Below are positions 24,505 through 36,029 of a stretch of DNA of 64,000 nucleotides, one piece after another; position 1 is the stretch's first letter, and every line of letters starts with the position of its first letter. The notes below the pieces were generated by a model. It saw nothing but the letters and a program-made list of their open reading frames with translations. It had not been told where the DNA came from and searched no databases. The DNA lies in contig CM082596.2 in assembly GCA_040954595.2 (NCBI GenBank), forward strand, positions 1,860,001 to 1,924,000. The letters run 5' to 3'. A program made the position numbers and the translations under genes. Source of the stretch: Balanoglossus misakiensis (Eukaryota; Hemichordata).

Positions 24505-24892
24505 TCTGGTGACTTGTATGATATAATGGGAAAATAATGTGTGGCTGTTGGCAATGGAGGTTAATAACCAAATGTGAGACGTCGACACCTGACAACATAT
24601 CCATTGAACTGATTGTGTTTCCCGAGGCATTCAAGGTGACATCAAAGTGGTTTCCGAACCTGTTTTAAAAATGCAAAATGACGTGTCATTTTTTATTAAA
24701 AAGGCAGTAGTTGATGCCCTGGGTAATTGTAATGTAGATTGTGAGATCCTGTCAGAAGCATGCTACATGTACATGTATTTTACAATCAAGATCTGATCAA
24801 GACGTGAGACGCCACCAACGTTCATATGCGTTCATTTGGTTAATAAATTTTCTCGGTCATCGTTGGAGGCGCTGTCCACTCTGGGCGTTCTT

Positions 24893-25084
24893 AGCAACGC
24901 CTATGCCTCGACGTCACTGTCATTGACTGCTCATTATCTTTACATCGGGCAAGTACACCATTCGCGAAGAATTCTTCGAGGCAGGGACAACTTGTCAAAT
25001 TTTGACTGTACCCTGGAAACACCGAGACTAGACGATCGTTCACCGGGTGAAGCGCGCGTCACCGTTGCCTAGCCTCTGGTTGCC
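24893..25084 (+). promoter_or_regulatory. GTTGCC/AGCAAC half-sites upstream of the small gene
   Basis: AGCAAC at 24893-24898 and GTTGCC at 25064-25069 and 25079-25084 are half-sites of the RFX X-box. They lie 170-360 bases before the ATG. None forms a full consensus inverted repeat, so this is weak evidence of ciliary-type regulation. Confidence 0.25.
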
Positions 25085-25252
25085 AAGTGTGTCGACGATC
25101 GCGACTCGTAGAGGATACACGCTTCGGTGAGTCGACGTACACATCGAGACAGGTGTTTTGGCTTGGGCCAGTCAGGTGTATGTTACGATCAATGCAAAGA
25201 TAGGCCACATCAACCAACGCAAAAAGTCGTGAAATCTACAAGGATCACCAGT

Positions 25253-27410
25253 ATGTCAGCGTTACATTGGGAAGCGTTGAGGAAGCAGAGAGTATTGGAC
25301 CGCAAGCAATACATTCAACGACAGCATCGGGTAAGTTGTTTTCTTTCTCGATCGACTTAGTGTCTCTGTGTTTACAGATCTTGAATGAATAGTAGCTTTT
25401 ACATACGCATTTGAACCACGTATGCGCCTCGCACCTTCAAATTGCCACATTTTTACGACTTGGCAGGGCATTGAAACGCGACATGGAAATCGATCGACGC
25501 CAACAGTGTTGAACATCATTCAATGCCGTGTAGTACATGTCAGATATGAAATTGACAACCTTAAAATGTCATTTGCTGTGCATATTTCACCCGGATTATA
25601 CTCTTATAGCATGTTAATTTCTTCTCTGGCATAACCCTACACGGCTACAAAACGGGGACAGAAAAACACCTTTTCTTTGAACTGGTGCATGGATGGTACT
25701 TATTAGTGATTATAATAAAATCAATACTTTCCACAGTGTTTCAACACAGCCCTGGGTGCCCAGCCAGGATCGGGCCAAAGTAACAAAACCCTCATCGATT
25801 TTTTACCACCCACTTTATTGAATTCTTGAAAAAAGTCATTAATCTATAGGTATTAAAATAGCGCCCTCAGTGAATATAGCGTCAGATGTAGTTGTCATGG
25901 TGATTTTCACTGATGTCATATGTCGGAGTACAGTTTTGTCACATAGCTAGGACAGATAACAAAATACGTAAAAGTATCACTTTTATTTCAGAATAGGTTT
26001 TCTATCAAAGAGTGTGAACAAAAGTTAATAAACTACCCTGTGCTTCCTTTTAATACTATAATGAAGGTGTTTAGGTGAACTGTTCTTCAATGTAGGAATA
26101 GTATTGCCCCAAAATAAAATAACTTTAGATGTATGAAATTTCAGCAGTTTGAAAATATTATATACTTTATTGGTGGAACATGCCTAAATGGTTATTGGTG
26201 TACTGAGCCCGGCAAGGTATTCATTACAAATTGCTCCATGCTTGGATTCAACACAACTGCAGTGTCACTCTGTAAAATGATAACCCTTATTTCCATTGGC
26301 CCAGAGATGTACCCTTGTTGCCATTTTACGGACTGTTTCTCGTGTAAACAATAAGGTCAGTGATGGTGCTGGCTCAGTCAGACCAATTAACTCCAAACTG
26401 TGGTGATAGCTACATTGAGTGTTGTTTTACTAATCATGTGCCACACCCACCTGATAGACAAGTATAGGCTGGATTAAAGTGTATTGTCTTCAAAATGGGT
26501 GACCTGTTTAATGAGGTCAAGCAATTACCCCCTGGGCTCACATGTCAAAGCTCAACAACTTCACCATTATTACACTGTGTGAGTAGAAACTTTATTACCC
26601 CGGTGGTATACTTAAACACAATGGAATCAAGTTCCCATTGTGTTACTATGAATGGGGCCATGCTCTGCACACATTACATGTATACATTCATTCTCGTTGA
26701 CATATCTGCCTGGCGACCGATGTTCAACACTGGCGAACTTGTCACCTGGAACCATGGCAGGGTTGCTATGGTTACAGGTGTATCATGGCTGATCATTGAA
26801 ACTCCGACATTGACCTTATTTGTTCAGTGTGGACTTTGAAATGTGATAAGTGTTTAAATTGTTGAGTAACTCAAGAATGTTGGCTGTCAAGGAACAATCT
26901 GTTATGTGTTGTCTGCTTGTGGCATTGTGGGAAAATAATTTGCTTAAATTTTCTCAGATTATGAAAAGAAAAGAAATGAATATTGTTTTAACTCCCTTTT
27001 CTCCTCAATGCAGGAAAAACGGCAAGCACTTGCTGACCAAAATCGCAAGGAGCTCGAAGAGGAATACAAAATCTTCAAGAGTAATGACTCCAGGCGCTTG
27101 ACAACAACATACGACAAGCGTCTGGAAGAAATGCTACCATGCCCTCGGGGCGAACATCACCGCAACCAAGATCCGATCAGACGGAGAGATTTCATAGAAG
27201 CTAGTCAAAGAGACTACAGTGCTAAAGTTGCAAACAGATATTCAGTAAGTGTATATCAATTGTATTGAATCATTTATATTGAATCATATTGTATTGTATT
27301 TTATATAACTGCTGTTTTTGAAGTTGATGTCTGCCATGTCATAAGGGCTTAACTATTTCTATTTCTTTCTTTTTCACCAACAGTCAATCAATTACGCTCA
27401 ACAATGGTGA
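25253..27410 (+). CDS. Small charged helical protein, unrecognised
   Basis: Three exons, all phase 0: 25253-25330 (26 codons, donor CGG|GTAAGT), 27014-27244 (77 codons, acceptor TGCAG, donor TCA|GTAAGT) and 27384-27410 (SINYAQQW then TGA). The start is the first in-frame ATG at 25253. The product is 111 residues. Residues 1-46 are rich in R, K, Q and E and likely a continuous helix or coiled coil (for example RKQRVLDRKQYIQRQHREKR). The middle has LPCPRGEHHRNQDP, and the C-terminal part is rich in R, Y and S. There is no signal peptide or membrane segment. I do not recognise the family. Small basic helical proteins ending in Tyr/Trp-rich tails include axonemal microtubule-associated proteins, and GTTGCC-type half-sites lie upstream, but a ciliary role is only a suggestion. 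The strong splice sites and the matching phase at both junctions support a real gene. Confidence 0.72.
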
Positions 27411-28447
27411 AGTTCTTGCAAGAAGACTAAATGGATCACTCTGTTATTCTGCAATGCACAACAAACCATCTATCCGTCCTGCAATTTGCAAAAATAAAAA
27501 TGATTTTTTGACTCCGTCCCGTTTATTTTGATGCAGACAAGTATTAATAATCCAACAATAAAAGTTGTGTGCAATGCTACATACTGGTGCAGTCGTGACC
27601 TCCAGTTTAGAAATGAAAATATTGCCATGTTCGTGTTGTTTTTAGATAGGACGCATATTTAATTATGAGCAATAGAAGGCATTGCAAGATGATATCAACA
27701 GAAAAATTCACAGATTTTTGTGCCTTTTCCCACTTGATAAACAATACAAACCACAGTCAATCCATATTCTAGTTTCATGTAACACTTAAGTGACAATATC
27801 TCAGAAAATCTGTAGCCATGAAAATGCTTATACTGAACCATGATTATTTTTTGATATCTCATAACATGTGCCAGGATTTATGACCATGTGAGTGAAATCT
27901 AATATACTTGTACATAGAGTTGTGTATTTGTTGATCATGAATTAACACAAAGAGTCTGGTATTCTAATATTTTCAGCCCAGAAAGGCAATTTATTAATAT
28001 TAAATCTCAGCGTGTGTTTGTTTTGTGGAAGTTGTGACATCGGGAACTGATAAGGAATCTTTTTTAAAGCATTATTACAATTCAAGTAACAGTTTGAATT
28101 GAACACTTTTGTTTTAAGTTTTTTGCAAAAATGTGATGTGATGTTTGCCTTCAAAGTGAAAAAAGAGCAACTGCCATCAGATGTTTATTTTAGGATTTTA
28201 ATTATTACGACCGATTTGATTGATCAGTAGTAATTATAAATATTCCTTGTTGTGAAATAGAACATGTTGAAGTGCTACAAAAAGAAATGATAAGATTTGG
28301 GATTTATTCTCTCCACTGCAACACTCCCTATATACAAAGAAACGAGGGAAGAAAATAGACTATTTCTAGCTGCTCTCCACCACTGTATTTTCAAGCCAAG
28401 AAAAACACACACCATATATATATATGTCTGACAATAATGATGGTCAC
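27411..28447. other. Convergent 3' region, no gene seen
   Basis: The region between the stop of the plus-strand small gene and the stop of the minus-strand nuclear receptor. It is AT-rich, contains candidate poly(A) signals for both genes, and shows no coding exon. Confidence 0.55.
27493..27498 (+). other. Poly(A) signal candidate of the small gene
   Basis: AATAAA lies 83 bases after the TGA at 27408-27410; a further AATAAA is near 27558. The spacing is normal for a short 3' UTR. Confidence 0.5.
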
Positions 28448-29825
28448 TCAGATCATCTGCAGATCGTATTCATCTCTAATGTTGAACAACTCTTTCAGCA
28501 AAGGAGGAACAGACTCCACTAATTGGCACACTTTCCCTGTAGCTGTCTCACACACATATTGAAATCCTCTCATATGCTCTATGTTGAGCTGCCTCAGTTC
28601 CACCAGAAAGTGCAGCACTTTTGGCAACAGACTCCGATTTTCCGGGCGATTCCGATGGATTTCATACTCCAGCGCCATAGCCAGTTTGTCTTGAAAATTT
28701 TCCACTGTCTGTTTGTCTTCCAGTTCCTCACGGTCTTCAAAAAATTAAACCGTATATAACATTAATAAGCATATAATTGTCTTACATGTATTACAATGTC
28801 ACCTGCATGATTTTTATCCAACACTTATTCCAAATCTCAATGTCAGAACCCTAATATATGATGCATGTTCATATAGGCAAGTATATCTATGTCATGATGG
28901 TATGAAAATGACACTGTTTGCTACTGACTTGGCACTGTAGTGTTAGCTAGGGGTTAATGATGAAATGTCTCTAATCATCAATAATCTTTACCTGGTGCAG
29001 CAAGGATCAAGGCTGACAACAGTGCCAGCTCTCTGTCCGACAAACATAACCGTGAGCACTTCTTTGAAAAGTTCAACTTATCTTCGGTTAGGCTTCTCAT
29101 GAGGGAATTCTTCAGTATGTCCACCTCTGGGATGTAGACACTGCATTCAGGAATGCATACGTGGTCTGGTGGTCCCTCCACTCGGTACGAGCTGACCAGC
29201 ATGATGACCTCATAGCAACCGTATTTAAGCAGCACCACCTGGTCAGTTATGTCCAGTGATCGTAATTCTGTCAGAGATTTGGCAAACATGACAGTGGCTT
29301 GTATCGTGTTTTGAACAAATCCCATCATGAGTTGGGCAATGTCTGGTGGACTGGTCAGGATCTTCCAAGATTGTCTGCCGAGGACACTTTCTTGATTATG
29401 CATGGCCCCCTCAGAGCCATTAATACAAACGCTGTCAGATACATCTTTCTGGAACACCTGGATGGCAGAAAGAATGAGTAACTCTTTAACATTTTCCAGA
29501 TACAGATTATTGAAATCTATATATGGGCCTCCAGAAACACAAAGAGTTTCTTACTCTCTAACATGAAAGATGACAGAAAATATATCAAAGGATGGAAATT
29601 AATCTACTGGGTTTTTACCTTGTCCTTTCTCAATAATTTTCGATATTCAACACAATTGCTGAACGCTGTAGTGTAGATGTCGTGAATTCTATCAATAAAC
29701 TCTTCCATTTCTGGAATTTGTGCTGAAGATAAGCTGGACCCAGACGGTGACAAAGTTGTTGAACTTGACTGTAGCAGTGGCATTAATGATGACGGTGATG
29801 ATGTTGAAGTTGTTGTTGTTGTTGG

Positions 29826-29856
<31 letters not shown>

Positions 29857-31175
29857 GATGATGATAACGATGATGATGATGACAATGATGATATTCGAGT
29901 TTCAAGCTCTTTCAGAATCTTCTCTTTCTCTGTATGTGGTATTCGGCCCATCTTAACTTCTAAAAATAGACAAAGTTGCTAAAATTAGAATATGAAATAG
30001 CTTACTGGTCAAAGGTATTCAGCTTAACCCATTCACCACCATGGTTTGATCCAATTACACAATAATGGTGGACCATAACAATAGGATATGAGGCTGAAAG
30101 GTTTGATACAACCATAATGTATTGTCCTCCAAATTAACAATGAAAGAAGCTCCATTGTTCTTAACATCTTACAACATTGAAGTAGAGAATGAGAATCCAA
30201 CCATTTTGACTGTACCTTTGCTTGACATGCCAACTTCAATGCATTTCTGATAGCGACAAAACTGGCACTTGTTTCTGTTATTGATGTCAATCTTGCATGG
30301 TGTTGTACTCCGATAAGGACATGGCTCGTACAAAAGATTCATTCTTAATGTGCGTCGAAAGAAACCCTGGTGATGTGAAAGTAAAAAGTACAGGTTTTAG
30401 AGAAAAAGTTTTAGGTAATATACCACATAATTGATTACTGATTACTTACAGTCAAAGTACAAACCATTCTTTTGGACTCACCTTACAACCTTCACATGAA
30501 TGTACTCCATAGTGAAGACCAGTCGAAGTATCTCCACACACACAACACTTCAACTTGTCAGCTGAAAGATAAAATTGTCTCAAAACCATTGCAAAACACT
30601 GAATCATATAGTCGACTGATTTAAATAACCCACAATGCTAAAGGCTTTATTGTCAACAGAGCCTGGGGTATGGATACCGGGCTAATAGAATACCGTTACA
30701 AAACCTAATGTACTGAATTTTAGAGACAGTTTACTTGGCACTGATTTTTGTACATTTGAAATTTGGAGAGTATTGTCTGTGTTCTGCATGTTACGTCATT
30801 GATACTCTCAGAGTACACATACAATAGCACTCGGGGTCAAAGACCTTTTCACATAACAGACCTGGGTCGATGTCCGGGACATTCCTGCCAACTTCAAAAC
30901 GCTTCCATGATGTTATTATTCGTGATAATCATTCCTGATCTCATTCATGGCTTTTTGGAGAATCATTATGGTCAATATGGCTGTATTATTACACAGACAA
31001 ATGGAATGTCTTAAGGGGTATAGTTTATGACCACCCAGAAATTCCAGAAGTCGCGACGACATTTCAACCAGCTGAATATGCAGAAAATTCTACCACACAA
31101 ACACTCACCTACAGTATTTCTTCTTCGCTTGCGTTGACATTTGCCTGAACCTTTGACTTTGTTGTCGGAATTCAT
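28448..31175 (-). CDS. NR1-type nuclear receptor, PPAR-like
   Basis: Six exons: 31109-31175, 30482-30561, 30216-30366, 29619-29959, 28992-29457, 28448-28734; consistent phases, 463 residues. A basic N terminus ([11 protein letters not shown]) is followed by zinc finger 1 ([19 protein letters not shown]-box CEGCKGFF) and zinc finger 2 ([17 protein letters not shown]). A C-terminal extension ([19 protein letters not shown]) is of the PPAR/NR1 type. Next come a Ser/Thr/Pro hinge and a ligand-binding domain with the signature [20 protein letters not shown] followed by [10 protein letters not shown]. It ends in an AF-2 helix (VPPLLKELF) and stop TGA at 28448-28450. The family acts in the nucleus as ligand-regulated transcription factors, typically with RXR. 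The P-box, extension and helix 3-5 signature are nearest to NR1C (PPAR). However, the D-box has seven residues between its cysteines, where most receptors have five and PPARs three, so orthology is not certain. The start ATG (31173-31175) could be extended upstream in frame. Confidence 0.88.
29826..29892. repeat. GAT-type repeat coding a polyserine hinge
   Basis: An imperfect (GAT)n on the plus strand. On the minus strand it is read as mostly TCA and encodes runs of serine in the hinge of the nuclear receptor. The exon frame requires it to be translated, unlike the similar repeat at 4765. Confidence 0.75.
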
Positions 31176-31447
31176 TCTCGGGGGGAAATATTCACTTCTT
31201 TTACACTGCAGGTCTAAGATGGTGCAAGTGTGCCACCGTACAGATTGCCCGTCTAAAAAAAGGTCATGACCTAGTGACGTCATTGCTACAGGTGTGGTCC
31301 TTAAGTAATCAATTTGTTTGTACCTGGCGCACAGTGTTACCCATGTCGTGAGCGAAAAGTAAACAAATGAAGTCACAGAAAATGATTGTATTCTCTTCTG
31401 TCAGCCCACCTGGAAAATGTCTATGAAAGTAAACTCACATATGGCCC

Positions 31448-31534
31448 CAATCTGATTAAAATCAGATGTAGGGAACGGCGACGTGGTTTTTTTTATGGTG
31501 TCACCGTTCCCTACATCTGATTTTAATCAGATTG
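31448..31534. mobile_element. Foldback (MITE-like) element, family 1, short copy
   Basis: The 87-bp sequence folds on itself almost completely: CAATCTGATTAAAATCAG to its complement, continuing through ATGTAGGGAACGG/CCGTTCCCTACAT. It shares its outer ~26 bases with the element at 6446-6609, while the centre differs. Confidence 0.75.
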
Positions 31535-32324
31535 GTATAGCCCTATAATATGGCCAGCACTTCAATATTCATTCAATAAGTTATATAACTTCTATGCCAT
31601 TGTTACCACCAACCTTAGATTAGTTAGCAAGTCATCCACGAAAGACCAGAACTAAGAACAATTAAACAACAACAAAGTCGTCTATTTCACAAGAAATACC
31701 AACCAATTTTGATGCCTTATTCTTGCAAGAACAATTGACAACTGACTCATTCATGCATCACAATTCGGGGGTGTTTATCATTTTATTGATGACAATTCAT
31801 AACATTGGATTTAGAATGGATACAACACACACTTAAAATGTTATCACTGTTCCAATAACACATTCTTTGTCTGTGCTTGTAAAGTTTTCCAAGCAACTAA
31901 CAGACAAATCCCTCAGTCTGCCATTTTGTATTACACATATTAAGCTAATACCTCGGAATGGACCCCTCCCCCATTAATTATATTTGCAATGTGAATATTT
32001 ACACCACAACAATTTATATAAAATGTAAGTGATTGTGAGCGGAATGATGATAGTATACAAAGTGTATATATATATAAAAAACTATAATTACTGGCAGTTA
32101 TAATCAATAAAAATATAAAATCCAAAAAGCTAAGTTCATCAAATTCTTATACGTGTGTTTGAATTATTTTCATTTAGACCTGAATTTTTGTTGTAAAAAT
32201 TAATTTAATGCATACACAAAAGTTGTATAGATGAAATAATAATGCCTTCTGATAATAAACATGCCAGATACTTGTAAATGATGTCTAACTCTTTCAGGTT
32301 GTGTGAATTAAATCACAACTCCTT

Positions 32325-32416
32325 CCCTGAGTTCCCTCTGTAGAGATCAAACTTTACTCTGCTCTAAGAAACAATGGATTTGAACCAAACCATGGTGGTG
32401 AAACTGATAGGGTTAA
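32325..32416. repeat. Dispersed repeat, family 2
   Basis: Shares GAGTTCCCTCT..TAGAG, CAAACTTTAC, AACAATGG and ACCAAACCATGGTGGTGAAA with the copy at 43315-43407. Diverged; no coding capacity. Confidence 0.55.
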
Positions 32417-32602
32417 ATGGTCAGGCATCTGATGAATCCTGGTAAAATTGTAAGCTATGTTGAACCAATGTGATAAAAAAGGCTTAATATACAATCAAAT
32501 TGGCACACTGCGGAGATATGATGCTGGGAGTGTAGAATTAGCATGGCTACATATATCCATGCGTCCCTCTTTGAGATTTGCGAACATGGGCGTCGGTGAC
32601 GA

Positions 32603-35600
32603 TCAGCGTTTCCTTGAAGCAATACTGGCACAGCACATTGTGAAGAGATCAATTACAAACTCCAAGAATTCAGCGACGGTGATCAGGGAGAGACCGATAT
32701 AAAGACCAAGCGAGCCACCAATATCACCAATTAGATTCTCAAACTGAAGAACAATAATCAGGTAGAGTTGTTTATAATTAGAATAGGTTAATATTCGTAA
32801 TTGTAGGAATAATGTTCACATGACCATCAACCAGTCTGAGGGCTAGACTATGCGCGGTTCTAGTATCCCAGTATGGATGATTGGGCCCCAGTTCTTCAGG
32901 AGTTAATTTTTATTTTACAAAGGGTAGGTACTTACAATGTAGGCCGGTTTCTCTTCTACTTGTTCGTAGTTCAGTTCTTCGAAATAAATTTCCAATCGAG
33001 CTAAGTTCCTCCTGCCAATGAAAGTTGTGGTACACATTGAATAATTAAGTGACAGTAATTAATGAGGAATTACCACGAGCAGACAGATGTATTTGATGGA
33101 CTAAAATAATGCTCAAGAATATTCAGTTGATATAAAAGTGAGTTAACCCAATCTAATGGCCACTTTGCTGGTAGATTAATTTTGCCAAGTCCAGCTATTC
33201 TAGACAGACTGCATGTAAACCAATGTATTGCTGAGACTACTTTTTGCTAACAGACTGTTTCTGTTCATTCATTTTTTTGTTTAAGGGCTGAGTACCATAA
33301 AATTGTGCTCTAACACTCCGTCCCCAAAATTAATAGAGTGCATTCTCTGCTTTTGTTTCTCAAACATTTTTAAACTCACCTGGCAAGCTCACTGTTGGTG
33401 ATTCCATTCGTTTCGTTGTTCAGAGAATGAAGAACTCTAAGTAATGAATTCTGCAAAATAGTCAATGTGTGATGTGGATTTAACCTTGTTTTCATTTAGA
33501 AGCATTAAAAAATAACAACTCTAATCAAAACATCTCCCACTCCCCTCTCTCTCTCTAATAATTTCAAATGAGACATTTAATACATCAGCATCAGACAATA
33601 CACATACACTTACCAGGTAACTCATTGATGGCCAATAAGATTGGGATATGGTCTTGCCGTACCAAGTTTCCCTGTAAGGACAATTACATTATCAAAGGAC
33701 AGAATACTTGTGAAGTGAAAAGGAGAAAGTCTATGTGAACAATTACATCAAATTCATTTGTGGAATGCTAACAGGTGATGAACTATTTCACACAACTCTT
33801 GTTCTGTAGGGATTCTTGGTGGCTGTAAGAAGTACAAACTGCTCTATAAAAAGGCCATGCTGTTGACTTTACTGCCCTAGAATGTTTCAACTTCTATCCA
33901 AAAGGATGGTGTTATACTTACCGACATGGAGTCCTGCATTCACAAGGTAATTTGTTCCTGTGATGGAGGAAGTACATCAGTTGGCGACACAGTTCTGGAA
34001 ATGAATTACAAAAAGGAAATTTAATATTCACAGATGCTGGGGAGGTCACAAAATTCTTTCTTGGGACACCTGCCTGGCATTAACTGAACAGAAGCATGAT
34101 TTGTCTTTTTTTTTTCCAAACTACAACTAATTTGCAGTACTTTCAGCAGTGACAATTATTCATACTGAGATATTAATTTAAAATTGATAAAAGAAGACTA
34201 TACCTTGCTCTTTGTCCTGAATCATACATCTTGGCCCATCATCATTATACATGTCAGCACATTTGCATACTTCTAGCAAGTATCTACGAATGCAGCCATG
34301 TTGACACGACTGGGAAAGAAACAGTTCCATATGATTATTGTATTGGTGATGAGATTGCACATATTTCAGTTCACCCTCGTCTCCCGGTCTCTATAGTGGT
34401 CCAACTTTGACATATATAGAGAACAGTGAATTTGTGGTGGAAGAGGTAATCAACTAGTATTAATTACCAAACATGCATAAATAATGACTCCAGATCACTC
34501 CTAATCAGTATATCATAATATGACTAATGATATCAAAGGAATACGATATTCCAGATATGGTGGTCATGGTCATCCAATTACCAAAAAGATTCGAAAATAC
34601 ATGTTACATGAATATTTGTATAAAATATCTCACCTGTTGAGTATATGACCAGCCTTCATTGGAACTGAAATTGAAGTCACGAGAATGACCCTCTGAACAC
34701 TCTCCGTATGGCTGTGTAAGTCTTTGGATCAAACCCTGAAAAAGTCAAATAACAGAGATGTGCGTAACTTGTTTTGACAGATAGCACTTTCCAATTTTAA
34801 GAATGGATATCAAAGGAGATATACCAGTATATATGTAAAGACTATTGATCTTTCAATGAAGGGCTTAGATCAGCCATTGTAGATACAAGTCAAAGGTAAA
34901 TTGTCTAATATGGAAAGAAATAGCAAGATGATGATGATGTTGATGGTAGTGATGATGAAAATGACTCGTGCAAACTTACCTCCTTTATCGCAACTGAAGT
35001 CACAGTACCGGGTTGGATGGTAATGCCATCATCCTCTGGAAATGGTTCGTTGTCATGTTGATGGATAGAGACCCTCACACCAGACGACTGACCAAAGATA
35101 CTTATATATTCGTCTTGTTGAGTGAACAGAGTCAACTTTAACCCTGTTGGAGGTACAAGTATGACAAAATATGACACACAGCTCTTGTTCATATTCCACA
35201 TGTGAAATATGCATCACGGTTGCCAGACGGCATTTTAAACCTCTCCTAAAAGTTAGGTTTCGAAGATGCCCTAGCAAAATTATAGTTTATTGGTTTACTC
35301 CCTACTATATGCCATAGTTATAATGCCTGTTATTTGGGTTGTGATCACTGCCATTATGCTTATTGTTGGCTAATGACTTCCAAAAGGGTCTTTCAGTTCC
35401 ATTATGGTTGGATACATCCAAGCTCAAAGAAGTACTCTAAATATTATAGCTGATAGAGGTTTGAAATACAGTGATCGTGATATCGATAGACTCTTACCGT
35501 TATTTGCCCCAGCTCTTGTAGATTCGCGAACTTCTGTTCCATTCAAACCATGGTTAAAAGTAAAGCAGTTTCCGTATTCGTAATTAGCAAATACATGAAA

Positions 35601-36029
35601 ATCCCTGAAAGTGAACAAACAGCTGTAAACTTTATATCCTACGTGTATTGTAACCGAATTATTCCCATAACAGGGCATCAATTTTGCAATAATCATGATT
35701 GTTGCTGCAGACTCACCTGTAACTACATGATTTCTGGTCGAATGTACACTGCAATATGAAATCCTCCTTTTGATGACCCAGCTGCAGTATCTCAGGGCGG
35801 GACAGCTTCAACACACCTTGTAGGTCACTGAAATCCGGGGTGGAACTATACGTCATGAAGCCATACCAATCAGGTGGCACTTCGCTTTTGACACGTTCAA
35901 AACCAGGGTCCCTGTAATACCCTGATTCGAATTCCTCCTGCAACTTTTCGTCTAGCAGGTCAGCATACTTTTTCATCCAATCATCAGGCAGTTTGCTCTT
36001 CTTGATGCTATTGTTATCACTCATGGTTA
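32603..36029 (-). CDS. Channel gene exons 25-34: DEG/ENaC extracellular domain and TM2
   Basis: Exons 35717-36029, 35498-35604, 34980-35143, 34634-34735, 34204-34309, 33922-33994, 33614-33671, 33380-33450, 32936-33011 and 32603-32743. Family landmarks in order: [48 protein letters not shown]; the cysteine-rich thumb [35 protein letters not shown]; and [15 protein letters not shown] before TM2. TM2 contains [18 protein letters not shown] with the GxS selectivity filter as GLS (residues 1705-1707). The pre-TM2 segment resembles ASICs. The protein ends [10 protein letters not shown] with TGA at 32603-32605. Confidence 0.93.

Larger units (their letters stand above)
21898..25252. other. Intergenic region between divergent genes
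   Basis: It contains the promoter areas of the minus-strand six-motif gene and the plus-strand small gene, a CT-rich stretch near 23262-23298, and a 34-base C run. No convincing coding exon was seen. Bases ~24880-25250 are richer in CpG than the surroundings and hold GTTGCC/AGCAAC half-sites. Confidence 0.5.
31176..32602. other. Intergenic region between the nuclear receptor and the channel gene
   Basis: It holds the short foldback element at 31448-31534, a copy of the second dispersed repeat (32325-32416) and AT-rich sequence. An upstream non-coding exon of the receptor may lie here. No coding exon was seen. Confidence 0.5.

Noticed and set aside
30833-30850. GGGTCAAAGACCT as a receptor response element upstream of the nuclear receptor
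   Set aside because: Only the first half-site fits AGGTCA; the second half is not a direct repeat.
31176-31376. Upstream in-frame extension of the nuclear receptor
   Set aside because: The extension shows no receptor-like sequence, and the chosen ATG gives a normal short basic N terminus. The longer frame is kept only as an alternative.
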